Below are positions 34,016-41,869 of a stretch of DNA of 64,000 bases, piece by piece. Source of the DNA: Terriglobales bacterium (lineage in GTDB: Bacteria; Acidobacteriota; Terriglobia; Bryobacterales; Bryobacteraceae); NCBI GenBank assembly GCA_027485675.1, contig JAIXQP010000022.1:186001-250000 (forward strand), in the 5' to 3' direction. The stretch's first letter is position 1, and each line of letters starts with the position of its first letter. Made by a program: the position numbers and the translations under genes. Below the pieces are notes generated by a model, which saw nothing but the letters and a program-made list of their open reading frames with translations, was not told the DNA's origin and did no database searches.

Positions 34016-35343
34016 ACTAAGGCCGCCGCGATCTGCGCGGCGATGGCGTGAGCGTGGTGGTCCACGCGCTCCTGCGTTGGTCCTTCCACCATGACGCGCG
34101 CCAGCGGTTCGGTCCCTGAAAAGCGCACGAGCACCCGCCCGGCATCGCCGAACTCCGTCTCACAAGCGGCGATGGCGGACTGCACCGTCTCCAACCCTTC
34201 GAGCGGCCGCTTCACGGCGAAGCGGACATTGACCAATCGTTGCGGAAAGACCTGGAACTCTTCACTCAATTCATCCAGTCCCATCCCTTCGCGGAGCATG
34301 ACGTCGAGGAGCAACAGCAGCGTCAACACGCCATCGCCCGTGGTGGCATGTTCGTGGAAGATGACGTGCCCGCTCTGCTCGCCGCCGATGACGGCATCGC
34401 GGCGGATCATCTCTTCGAGCACGTACTTGTCGCCCACCGCGGTCCGGACCAGCGTGATGCCGTGGCGGCGCAGAGCGACTTCGAGGCCCAGGTTCGACAT
34501 CACCGTCGCGACCACTTCGCTCTTCGGCAGATGGCCGCGGCGATGCAAATCGCGGCCCACGATCAAGAGAACATGGTCTCCGTCGATCACCTTGCCCTTG
34601 GCGGAGACGAACATGGCGCGGTCGGCATCGCCGTCAAAGGCAACTCCGCACCAGGCGCCGTGTTCGACCACCGCCTGCTGCAGATTCTCCGGATGCAGCG
34701 CCCCGCAGCCGGCGTTGATGTTCTTGCCGTCCGGCTCGCCGGCGAGGACAATCACTTCGGCCCCCAGTTCCCGGAGCAGTAAGGGCGCCGAGGAGAAGGC
34801 GGCTCCGTTGGCGCAGTCCATGACGATCTTCCGGCCGCTCAGCGCTTGCGAGAACACGGAGTCGAGATGCTCGCGGTAGGGGCGGTCGCGCATACCGAAC
34901 CAGCGCCAACCGACGGGCTCCGGCTCGGGGCCGGCGAGTTCGAGAATGCGGCCTTCGAGCTCATGCTCCACCTCGTCCGGCAGCTTGTAGCCGGTGTGGG
35001 CGAAGACCTTCAGCCCGTTGTCCTGGTACGGGTTGTGCGAGGCGGAGATCATCACCCCCGCGACGAACGGACCATTCTTGGTCATCCAGGCCACGCAGGG
35101 CGTGGTGACGACGCCGTGGTGATCGGGCGTGACGCCCACGGCCTTCAGACCAGCCATGAGCCACTTTGAAAGCTGCTCACCGGATTCGCGGGTATCCATC
35201 CCGATCGCCACGCGCGGCTCCGGGCTGTGTTCGCGGGCCCATTCGCCGAGCGCCTTGCCGAACGCGTACACGGTGGGAGCGTCGAGCGGATACTCTCCGG
35301 CGACGCCCCGAATTCCATCGGTCCCAAATAGTTGTTTCGCCAT
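34012..35343 (-). CDS. glmM: Phosphoglucosamine mutase
   Basis: 443 residues. It converts glucosamine-6-phosphate to glucosamine-1-phosphate for peptidoglycan and LPS precursors. Landmarks are KQLFGTDGIRGVAGEYPLD at the start, the phospho-Ser loop GVMISASHNPYQDNG near residue 98-110, the metal-binding AFDGDADRAMF near 240, and the C-terminal phosphate loop VRFSGTEPLARV. It follows cdaA and cdaR, the arrangement known from Firmicutes where CdaR and GlmM regulate CdaA. Confidence 0.96.
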   Translation of the reverse strand: MAKQLFGTDGIRGVAGEYPLDAPTVYAFGKALGEWAREHSPEPRVAIGMDTRESGEQLSKWLMAGLKAVGVTPDHHGVVTTPCVAWMTKNGPFVAGVMISASHNPYQDNGLKVFAHTGYKLPDEVEHELEGRILELAGPEPEPVGWRWFGMRDRPYREHLDSVFSQALSGRKIVMDCANGAAFSSAPLLLRELGAEVIVLAGEPDGKNINAGCGALHPENLQQAVVEHGAWCGVAFDGDADRAMFVSAKGKVIDGDHVLLIVGRDLHRRGHLPKSEVVATVMSNLGLEVALRRHGITLVRTAVGDKYVLEEMIRRDAVIGGEQSGHVIFHEHATTGDGVLTLLLLLDVMLREGMGLDELSEEFQVFPQRLVNVRFAVKRPLEGLETVQSAIAACETEFGDAGRVLVRFSGTEPLARVMVEGPTQERVDHHAHAIAAQIAAALV

Positions 35344-36012
35344 TTACTGTTCCAGTGCCGGTTGGGCGATGCGTTCCATGACGATGCGCACCCGGACCAC
35401 CGAGGGGCCTTCGATGCGCACCTGCCCATCGGCGACAAACGTGTTTACCCGCAGCTCCGTTTCGCTGAGGATTCCGCTCAAATCAATCGGATCGGTCTCG
35501 GCGCTCTGCAGTCCCTCCACGCGGCTTTGCGGGCCGACGACGCGGAGCACCTCCGGCTGCACCTCCTGCTTCAGAATCCGGTAGCCGGGCATGGGGGTGT
35601 TGGCATAGCGGATGATGACGGGCACATCGCGGGCGGTGCGCTGCTCGAAGCGGAGCCGGAGCTGCGAGGGGATGACGCGTTCGAGCGTCACTCCCTGCGG
35701 CAGGCGGAGGTTCTGCCGGTCGAGATTAAACGTGCGTTCGCCGGGACGATTGACTTCCGTGAGATCCACGACGAGGGCGGCATCGGCCAGGTTGCCGGCT
35801 TCCAGCTTTTCCGGCGGCGCCTGCACGAGTAAGTTGACGCGGCTCACCATCTCCGAGCTGACTTCGAGTGTCTTGGGGAAGTTCTTGTACTCGACCGGCA
35901 CGGAGACCGAAGAGCTCAGTTCCTGTTCGCCGACGACGGCAATCCACAGCATTCCGGCCAAGGCGAGGCTCAGCACCTTCATGCCGATGTTCTCGGTGAA
36001 AAGGGCTTTCAC
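35344..36012 (-). CDS. cdaR: YbbR-domain regulator of diadenylate cyclase
   Basis: 222 residues. One N-terminal membrane segment (MKVLSLALAGMLWIAVVG) is followed by an extracytoplasmic region of YbbR repeats (about residues 40-110 and 120-210: VPVEYKNFPKTLEV, VPVIIRYANTPMPGYRI). In Firmicutes CdaR binds and modulates CdaA at the membrane. It has fewer repeats than the Bacillus protein, which has four. Start overlaps cdaA by 4 bp; the stop abuts glmM. Confidence 0.88.
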   Translation of the reverse strand: MKALFTENIGMKVLSLALAGMLWIAVVGEQELSSSVSVPVEYKNFPKTLEVSSEMVSRVNLLVQAPPEKLEAGNLADAALVVDLTEVNRPGERTFNLDRQNLRLPQGVTLERVIPSQLRLRFEQRTARDVPVIIRYANTPMPGYRILKQEVQPEVLRVVGPQSRVEGLQSAETDPIDLSGILSETELRVNTFVADGQVRIEGPSVVRVRIVMERIAQPALEQ

Positions 36013-36824
36013 GCCTGCCGCTCCTCCGCGACGCCGAAGGCGCGTTTCAAGGCGGGACGTTCGCGCTTGGTCAGGGCCTCTTCGACACGTTCGAGGGTGA
36101 CGTCGTATTCAATCTCGCCATACTGGGCGATGGAGATGCGGCCGGTCTCCTCGCTCACGATCAGCGAGATACAGTCGGTCTCTTCCGTGACGCCGATGGC
36201 CGCGCGATGCCGGGTGCCGAGGTAGCGCAGCAGTTCGGGGTTCATGGTGAGGGGCAGGAAGCAGGCCGCGGCGGCGATGCGGTCGCCTTGAATGATCACG
36301 GCGCCGTCGTGCATGGCCGCCCCGGGATGAAACAGCGCCAGCAGTAAGTCGCGGGAGATGGCGGCGTCGAGGGGCACACCGCTTTCAATGAAGGTCCGCA
36401 ACCCGATCTCGCGTTCGACGACGATGAGGCCGCCAATCTTCTGATGGGCCAATTGCTGCAGAGCGAGAAGGATCTCGTCAACGGTCTCGCGCCGTTGGAG
36501 ACGGGAGCCGAAACCAATCAAGCGCTGCTTGCCCAAGCGGGCGAGCAGGCGGCGGATTTCGCTCTGGAACATGACGATCATGGCGAAGGCGGTATACGGC
36601 GCCAAGGTGGCGAGCAGCGTCCGCAACAGCTCCAGTTTCAGAGAGACGGCCAAGAGATAGACGAGCACCAACACCAGCAACCCGCTCAACATGTGGGCGG
36701 CACGGCGGCCGCGCACAATCTGGATGAACTGGTAGATGATGATGGCCACCAAGACAATATCCAGCGCCGCGACCCAGGTGAGCCGGGGCAGCGAGGATAC
36801 GAATGGTGAAAGGACGGAGAACAT
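36009..36824 (-). CDS. cdaA: Diadenylate cyclase (c-di-AMP synthase)
   Basis: 271 residues. Three N-terminal membrane segments (ALDIVLVAIIIYQFIQIV, MLSGLLVLVLVYLLAVSL, APYTAFAMIVMFQ) precede the DAC domain. Catalytic motifs are AAMHDGAVII (DGA) near residue 175 and LGTRHRAAIGVTE (RHR) near 208. It makes c-di-AMP from two ATP at the membrane. No c-di-AMP phosphodiesterase or receptor is seen nearby. A TAGAAT at 36841-36836 ends 11 nt before the ATG. Confidence 0.95.
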   Translation of the reverse strand: MFSVLSPFVSSLPRLTWVAALDIVLVAIIIYQFIQIVRGRRAAHMLSGLLVLVLVYLLAVSLKLELLRTLLATLAPYTAFAMIVMFQSEIRRLLARLGKQRLIGFGSRLQRRETVDEILLALQQLAHQKIGGLIVVEREIGLRTFIESGVPLDAAISRDLLLALFHPGAAMHDGAVIIQGDRIAAAACFLPLTMNPELLRYLGTRHRAAIGVTEETDCISLIVSEETGRISIAQYGEIEYDVTLERVEEALTKRERPALKRAFGVAEERQA

Positions 36825-36835
36825 TCGGTCTTACA

Positions 36836-36841
36836 ATTCTA
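36836..36841 (-). promoter_or_regulatory. -10-like element before cdaA
   Basis: TAGAAT on the minus strand ends 11 nt before the cdaA ATG, predicting a start site about 4-6 nt before the start codon. The gap to the upstream potD stop is only 27 bp, so this may be the promoter of the cdaA-cdaR-glmM unit. No convincing -35. Confidence 0.45.
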
Positions 36842-36851
36842 ACCCCGCTTT

Positions 36852-37859
36852 TCAACCAGACTTAATTTCGGTCCATAAACGGTCGCGCAAGCGCTGCGCC
36901 TCCGGGGTCATTGTCTCGAACCACTCGGCGCGGGCCATGACTTCGGGCGGCGGATAGAGAGTGGGATTCTCGCGGGTTTCGGGCGCCAGCAAAGGCTTGG
37001 CGGCGCCGTTGGCGGTGGCGGTGCGCATGGCGTCCGCGACGCGGGCGCTGACTTCGGGTCGCAGCAGATAGTTGATCCACTGATGGGCGAGTTCCTGGCG
37101 GCCACTTTCACGGAGGATCACCGCGCAATCGAGATTCACGGGGAAGCCTTCGCGGGGATAGACGAAGTCGAGGCCGGGCTCGGCGTCGATGGCCTGCTGC
37201 GCGGTGGTGGACCAGATCTGGGCGGCGAGCACATCGCCGGCGACGACCTGGTCGCGGACCTCGGAGTTGAGATAGGCGCGGAGCAGGGGTTTCTGGTCCA
37301 TGGCTTCGCGCTGGGCGGCGCGGAGCTGGGCGGGGTCGCTCGAATTGAGGCTGTAGCCGAGCTTGCGCAGGGCGGCGGCGAGGACCTCGGCGGGATCGTC
37401 GAGCATGGTGATCTTGCCGGCCACGCGGGCATCCCACAGATCGGCCCAACTGGTGGGCCGGGGCTGCATCTTCTTGTTGAAGAGGATGCCGGTGGCGTTC
37501 CACATGTACGGCACGGCGTGGCTCGTGAGCGTGGGGCGGGAGAAGGCGGGATCGAGGTTTTTGAGGTTCGGGAGCTTCGAGTGGTCGAGGGGGACGAGCA
37601 GGCCCTGCTCGCGCATGGGGGGCACGATATAGTGCGTGGGGAAGACGACGTCCCAGCCGGAGTTGCCGCTGAAGACGCGGGCGAGCATCTCCTCATTCGA
37701 CTCGTAGATGGAGTAGCGGACGCGAACGCCGAACTCCTTCTCGAAGTTCGGGACGGTTTCGGGTGCGACGTATTCGGACCAGTTGAACACGTTCAAACGG
37801 GGCTGGGACGGGGCGCAACTGATCCCTGCGAGCGAGAAGACGAGAGCGCGGCGTCTCAT
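36852..37859 (-). CDS. potD: Polyamine ABC transporter substrate-binding lipoprotein
   Basis: 335 residues. MRRRALVFSLAGISCAPSQ is a probable lipoprotein leader with Cys15. The mature protein begins RLNVFNWSEYVAPETVPNFE, as in PotD, which binds spermidine or putrescine. VVFPTHYIVPPMREQGLL, YMWNATGILFNKK, TMLDDPAEVLAAALRKLG and the C-terminal INYLLRPEV are all family segments. Substrate residues are not checked individually, so polyamine specificity rests on family and on the pot gene order. It is the last gene of guaD-potABCD. Confidence 0.9.
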   Translation of the reverse strand: MRRRALVFSLAGISCAPSQPRLNVFNWSEYVAPETVPNFEKEFGVRVRYSIYESNEEMLARVFSGNSGWDVVFPTHYIVPPMREQGLLVPLDHSKLPNLKNLDPAFSRPTLTSHAVPYMWNATGILFNKKMQPRPTSWADLWDARVAGKITMLDDPAEVLAAALRKLGYSLNSSDPAQLRAAQREAMDQKPLLRAYLNSEVRDQVVAGDVLAAQIWSTTAQQAIDAEPGLDFVYPREGFPVNLDCAVILRESGRQELAHQWINYLLRPEVSARVADAMRTATANGAAKPLLAPETRENPTLYPPPEVMARAEWFETMTPEAQRLRDRLWTEIKSG

Positions 37860-38617
37860 GCTTTTTGCAACCTCTCGGAGGCCACGATCAACATGCCGAG
37901 GCCGACGAAGATGACCGTGGAGATGGCGCTGACCACCGGGTTGGCGCCGCGGCGCGCCATGGCGTAGAGCATCATAGGCAAGGTTTCCGAGTCGACGCCG
38001 GCGACCAGGGACGTGATGACGTAATCGTCGAAGGAGACCGTGAAGGCGAGCAGGGCGGCGGCGGCGATGCCCGGCTTGAGCATGGGTAGTGTGACGAGAC
38101 GGAACGCTTGCCACTCGGTGGCGCCGAGATCGAGGGCGGCCTCTTCGAGCGCGGGGTCAGCGGTGCGGAGGCGGGCCATGACGACCAGGACGACGTAGGC
38201 TATCGAGAAGGCGACGTGGGCGAGGATCACGGTGTGCATGCCGAGCTGGATCTGGAGGTAGCGGAAGGCCCATTGGAAGGTGGCGAGCAGGGCGATGCCG
38301 GTGATGATTTCGGGGGTGACCAGCGAGAGATACAGAGAGCCGGACAGGAGCTTCGAATTCTTCTTCCAGAGCCCATAGGCGCAAAGCGTGCCGACGATGG
38401 TGGAGAGCACCGTGGAGACCGCGGCGATAAGCAGCGAGTTCCAGGTCGCTTCGGCCAGGGCGCCATCGTTCCACATCATCCGGTACCAGACCAGCGAGAA
38501 GCCTTCCCAAACGGTGAAGCGGGAGGAGTTGAAGCTGAAGGCGCACAGGATCAACAGCGGCAGATGGAGAAAGGCGTAGAGGGCGACGACGTAGAGGGGA
38601 AGCAGACGGCCTTTCAT
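37856..38617 (-). CDS. potC: Polyamine ABC transporter permease PotC
   Basis: 253 residues, about six membrane segments (LYVVALYAFLHLPLLILCAF, STIVGTLCAYGLW, AALLAFTVSFDDYVIT). The coupling-loop EAA-type motif is EEAALDLGATEWQAFRLVTL near residues 170-190. It forms the channel with PotB. The start overlaps potB and the stop overlaps potD, each by ATGA. Confidence 0.93.
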   Translation of the reverse strand: MKGRLLPLYVVALYAFLHLPLLILCAFSFNSSRFTVWEGFSLVWYRMMWNDGALAEATWNSLLIAAVSTVLSTIVGTLCAYGLWKKNSKLLSGSLYLSLVTPEIITGIALLATFQWAFRYLQIQLGMHTVILAHVAFSIAYVVLVVMARLRTADPALEEAALDLGATEWQAFRLVTLPMLKPGIAAAALLAFTVSFDDYVITSLVAGVDSETLPMMLYAMARRGANPVVSAISTVIFVGLGMLIVASERLQKA

Positions 38618-39444
38618 AGCAACTCCTCGCCGTCACGGCGGAGCAGGGCCCAGAGCAGGAGCATGACGATGGCCATCAGGGCGAGCGAGAGCGCCGAGCC
38701 GAAGGGCCAATCGCGGGCCGAGGTGAACTGGTTTTGGACGAGGTTGCCGATCATCATGCTTTTGCCGCCGCCGAGGAGGTCCGGGGTGAGATAGGCGCCC
38801 AGGCAGGGGATGAAGACAAGGACGCCGGCGGCGCGCATGCCGGGGGCGGTGAGCGGCAGGATGACGTGGAGGATCGCCTCCCAGGGTTTGGCGCCGAGGT
38901 CGGCGGCGGCTTCGAAGAGCGACTTGTCGAGCCGCTCCAAATTGCTATATAGCGGTAGGACAGCGAAGGGAAGGTAGCCGTAGATGAGGCCAACGATGAC
39001 GGCCCAATCGTTGTAGAGCAGCGGGAGGGGTTCGGCGATGAGGCCGAGCGCGAGGAGCGCGGAGTTGAGGAGGCCGGTATCGCGGAGGAGGAACATCCAG
39101 GCGTAGGTGCGGACCAGGAAACTCGTCCAGAACGGGAGCATGACGAGGTTCAGCAGAAGCGATTTGCGGGTGCCGGAGCGGGCGATGTAGAGAGCGAGGG
39201 GGAAGGCCAGCACGATGCAGCCGGCGGTGGCGGCCCCGGCCATGACGAAGGAGCGGAGGAGGATGACGCCATAGAGGGGATCGAACAGACGGGTGTAGTT
39301 TTCGAGGGTCCACGGCTCGACCACTCCGCCATAGATGCCTTTCGACTGGAACGAATAGGCCACGATGATGAGCATCGGCCCCAGGAAGAGGAGGAGCGTG
39401 AAGGCCCAGGCCGGAAGGAGGAAGAGAGCGCGGAGCCGTTTCAT
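38614..39444 (-). CDS. potB: Polyamine ABC transporter permease PotB
   Basis: 276 residues with about six membrane segments (LFLLPAWAFTLLLFLGPMLI, AAGVLVFIPCLGAYLTPDLL). The EAA-type loop is EAAADLGAKPWEAILHVILP near 190-210. The ATG at 39444 is chosen because it makes an ATGA overlap with potA and removes an 11-residue tail not seen in PotB. It pairs with PotC. Confidence 0.93.
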   Translation of the reverse strand: MKRLRALFLLPAWAFTLLLFLGPMLIIVAYSFQSKGIYGGVVEPWTLENYTRLFDPLYGVILLRSFVMAGAATAGCIVLAFPLALYIARSGTRKSLLLNLVMLPFWTSFLVRTYAWMFLLRDTGLLNSALLALGLIAEPLPLLYNDWAVIVGLIYGYLPFAVLPLYSNLERLDKSLFEAAADLGAKPWEAILHVILPLTAPGMRAAGVLVFIPCLGAYLTPDLLGGGKSMMIGNLVQNQFTSARDWPFGSALSLALMAIVMLLLWALLRRDGEELL

Positions 39445-40400
39445 TGCGGTATCGCGATCTCGTCCTGCGGATGCCACCAGACGTGCACCCGTTCGCCGCG
39501 TTGAAACTCGCCGAGGCCATGGGCGATCTGGGCGATGATGCTATCGCCGGCGGAGGTCCGCGTTTCTACCTGGAAGCAATCGCCGAGGAACATGGCCGAG
39601 TTCACGGTGGCTTCGACGACGCGGGCGCCGTTGCCGGGCGCTTCGCGGGAGATGCGCGTCATCTCCGGGCGGACGCCGACGGGGCCAACCCAGTTGACGG
39701 CGCCGAGGAAGCCGGCGACGAAACGGGTGGCGGGGGAGAGGTAGATCTCCTGGGGCGTGCCGATCTGTTCGAGGCGGCCCTTGTGCATGACGGCGATCCG
39801 GTCCGAGAGCGAGAGCGCCTCTTCCTGATCGTGCGTGATGAACAGGAACGTGATGCCGACGCGGGATTGGAGTTCCTTGAGTTCGAGGCGCATCTGCTTG
39901 CGCAGTTTGGGGTCGAGGGCGGAGAGGGGCTCATCGAGCAGGAGGACTTCGGGCTCGAGGACGAGGGCGCGGGCGAGGGCGGTGCGTTGGCGTTCGCCGC
40001 CGGACATTTGCGCGGGCAGGCGGTCCGCTTTGGTGGTGAGTTGAACGAGGTCGAGGGCTTCGGTGACTTTGCGGGCGGTATCGGGGTCGCCCTTGCGTTT
40101 GAGGCCGAAGGCGATGTTTTCGGCGGCGGTGAGGTGGGGGAAGAGCGCGTAGCTTTGGAAGACCGTGGTGACGGGGCGCTGGTAGGGACGGAGACCGTTG
40201 AGCGTGCGGCCGCCGAGTTTGATGAGGCCGCGGTCCGGTTCGTCGAAGCCGGCGATCATGCGGAGCGTGGTGGTTTTGCCGCAGCCGGAGGGTCCGAGGA
40301 GGGAGTAGAAGCAACCCTGCGGGATGGATAGGCTGATGCCATCGACGACCCGGTGCGACGGGAAGTCCTTGTAGATTTCTTCGAGTTGGAGGTCACCCAC
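39441..40400 (-). CDS. potA: Polyamine ABC transporter ATPase PotA
   Basis: 319 residues from a GTG start. Walker A is LGPSGCGKTTTLRMIAG near 35-51, the signature is QMSGGERQRTALARAL near 130-146, and Walker B is VLLLDEPLSALDPK. The C-terminal TOBE-type regulatory region follows (VRPEMTRISREAPG). It energises import through PotBC. The GTG shares a base with the guaD stop (TAGTG), linking purine deamination and this transporter in one transcript. Confidence 0.94.
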   Translation of the reverse strand: MGDLQLEEIYKDFPSHRVVDGISLSIPQGCFYSLLGPSGCGKTTTLRMIAGFDEPDRGLIKLGGRTLNGLRPYQRPVTTVFQSYALFPHLTAAENIAFGLKRKGDPDTARKVTEALDLVQLTTKADRLPAQMSGGERQRTALARALVLEPEVLLLDEPLSALDPKLRKQMRLELKELQSRVGITFLFITHDQEEALSLSDRIAVMHKGRLEQIGTPQEIYLSPATRFVAGFLGAVNWVGPVGVRPEMTRISREAPGNGARVVEATVNSAMFLGDCFQVETRTSAGDSIIAQIAHGLGEFQRGERVHVWWHPQDEIAIPQ

Positions 40401-40864
40401 TAGTAACGTACTTTAGCGGAAAACTGGCGCCAAGCAAGCAGCGGGGCGATTCCTTCGGCGGCCAGGACGCGGCGCATGGGCGTCTGGCGGGCCGACGGCG
40501 GTTTGGCGAGTTCGGCATAGAAATTTGAGTCGTCGAAACCGGCCGCGGCGGCGTCTTCTTTCGTAGCGGCGTTGACGATGCGATCGAGACGCGCCCAGAG
40601 GATGGCGCCGAGACACATGGGGCAGGGCTCACAACTGGCGAAGATGGTGCAACCGGAGAGGTCGTGGGACTGGAGCGCCTGGCCGGCGGCGCGGATGGCG
40701 ACGACTTCGGCGTGGGCGGTGGGATCGTGCGCCGCGGTGACGCGGTTGGCGCCTTCGGCGATGACGTGGCCCTCGCGGACGATGACGGCGCCGAAGGGGC
40801 CGCCGCCCGCGGCGACGTTGGCGGTGGCTAGCGCGATGGCCCGGCGGAGATACTCTTCGTCCAC
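40400..40864 (-). CDS. guaD: Guanine deaminase (cytidine-deaminase fold)
   Basis: 154 residues. The zinc site is DPTAHAEVVAIR (His, catalytic Glu) and CEPCPMCLGAILWA. Compared with TadA, the sequence follows Bacillus GuaD: GPFGAVIVREGHVIAEGANRV at the N-terminus, GFDDSNFY after the zinc site, and the C-terminus PLLAWRQFSAK, which GuaD uses to cover the active site. It converts guanine to xanthine and ammonia. Start is the GTG at 40864; upstream codons are antisense to moxR. First gene of the pot operon. Confidence 0.85.
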   Translation of the reverse strand: MDEEYLRRAIALATANVAAGGGPFGAVIVREGHVIAEGANRVTAAHDPTAHAEVVAIRAAGQALQSHDLSGCTIFASCEPCPMCLGAILWARLDRIVNAATKEDAAAAGFDDSNFYAELAKPPSARQTPMRRVLAAEGIAPLLAWRQFSAKVRY

Positions 40865-40900
40865 AAAATCAGGGTATCTTGTTTGAAAGGGAGTAATCGA
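40865..40900. promoter_or_regulatory. Divergent control region between guaD and the MoxR gene
   Basis: A 36-bp gap. The + strand has TATCTT (40875-40880) and an AAGGG-type Shine-Dalgarno (40886-40893) before the ATG at 40901. The minus strand has an A/T-rich stretch with AAGATAC that could be a -10 for guaD. Only the ribosome-binding site is convincing. Confidence 0.4.
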
Positions 40901-41869
40901 ATGATGGCGCCACCCGGCAGCGATCTGTCGGTCGCCTTGCGCAGCCGCCTGCAACAACTGGAAACCCATCTCGGCACCGTCCTGCGGGGCAAGGCGGAAG
41001 TGGTGCGTCTGAGCCTGGTGGGACTGCTTTCGCGCGGGCATCTGCTGATCGAAGACGTGCCCGGCGTGGGGAAGACGACGCTGGCGCATGCGTTGGCGCG
41101 GGCCGTGGACAGCCGCTTCCACCGGATTCAGTTCACGGCGGACATGCTGCCCGGCGACGTGCTGGGCGTGACCGTGTTCAATGCGCAGACGCAGGAGTTT
41201 GAGTTCAAGCCGGGCGCGATCTTCACCAACTTCCTGCTGGCCGATGAGATCAACCGCGCGGCGCCGAAGACGCAGTCGGCGCTGCTGGAGGCGATGAACG
41301 AGCAGCAGGTTTCCATCGACGGCCGGAGCTATCCGCTGGCGCGGCCGTTTATGGTGATCGCGACACAGAACCCGGTGGAACACCACGGGACGTATCCGTT
41401 GCCCGAGTCGCAACTGGACCGGTTCCTGATGCGGCTGCGGATCGGCTATCCGGACGCGGCGAGCGAGCGGGAGATTTTGCGGCGCGGCGGCAACAACTCC
41501 AACATCGTTCCCGCGCCGCTGCTGACCCCGGACGAGGTGCTGGAGCTGCAGCAGGCCGTGGAACAGATTCACGTGGATGACTCGCTGGTGGACTACATGC
41601 TCGCGATTGTGGAGCGGACGCGAACGCACGACTCGTTGTCGCTCGGGGTCAGCCCGCGCGGGGCGCAGGCCCTGTACCGGGCGACGCAGGCGCTCGCGAT
41701 GCTCGAAGGCCGGGGCTTCGTAACGCCCGATGACGTGAAACGGCTGACCGTGCCGGTGTTTGCGCACCGCGTGGCGCTGCACGCGCGGGCCGCGGCGTCG
41801 CAGCGTTCGACCGCGGCGGCCGAGCGGCTGCTCGAAAACATTCTTACCTTGACCGACGTTCCGCTCTAA
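40901..41869 (+). CDS. MoxR-family AAA+ ATPase
   Basis: 322 residues. Walker A is EDVPGVGKTTLAHALARAV near 48-66 and Walker B is FLLADEINRAAPKTQSALLE near 110-129. Sensor 1 is VIATQNPVEHHGTYPLPESQ and the C-terminal lid follows (GVSPRGAQALYRATQALAML). MoxR proteins act as chaperones that insert or activate partners, usually DUF58 and VWA proteins encoded next to them. None is here; the next gene is convergent lnt, which overlaps its end by 26 bp. The start is the ATG after the AAAGGGAG sequence. Confidence 0.93.
   Translation: MMAPPGSDLSVALRSRLQQLETHLGTVLRGKAEVVRLSLVGLLSRGHLLIEDVPGVGKTTLAHALARAVDSRFHRIQFTADMLPGDVLGVTVFNAQTQEFEFKPGAIFTNFLLADEINRAAPKTQSALLEAMNEQQVSIDGRSYPLARPFMVIATQNPVEHHGTYPLPESQLDRFLMRLRIGYPDAASEREILRRGGNNSNIVPAPLLTPDEVLELQQAVEQIHVDDSLVDYMLAIVERTRTHDSLSLGVSPRGAQALYRATQALAMLEGRGFVTPDDVKRLTVPVFAHRVALHARAAASQRSTAAAERLLENILTLTDVPL

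Noticed and set aside
40400-41782. A 460-codon frame extending guaD upstream
   Set aside because: The extension is antisense to the MoxR gene and Arg/His-rich; the GTG at 40864 begins the family-like sequence.
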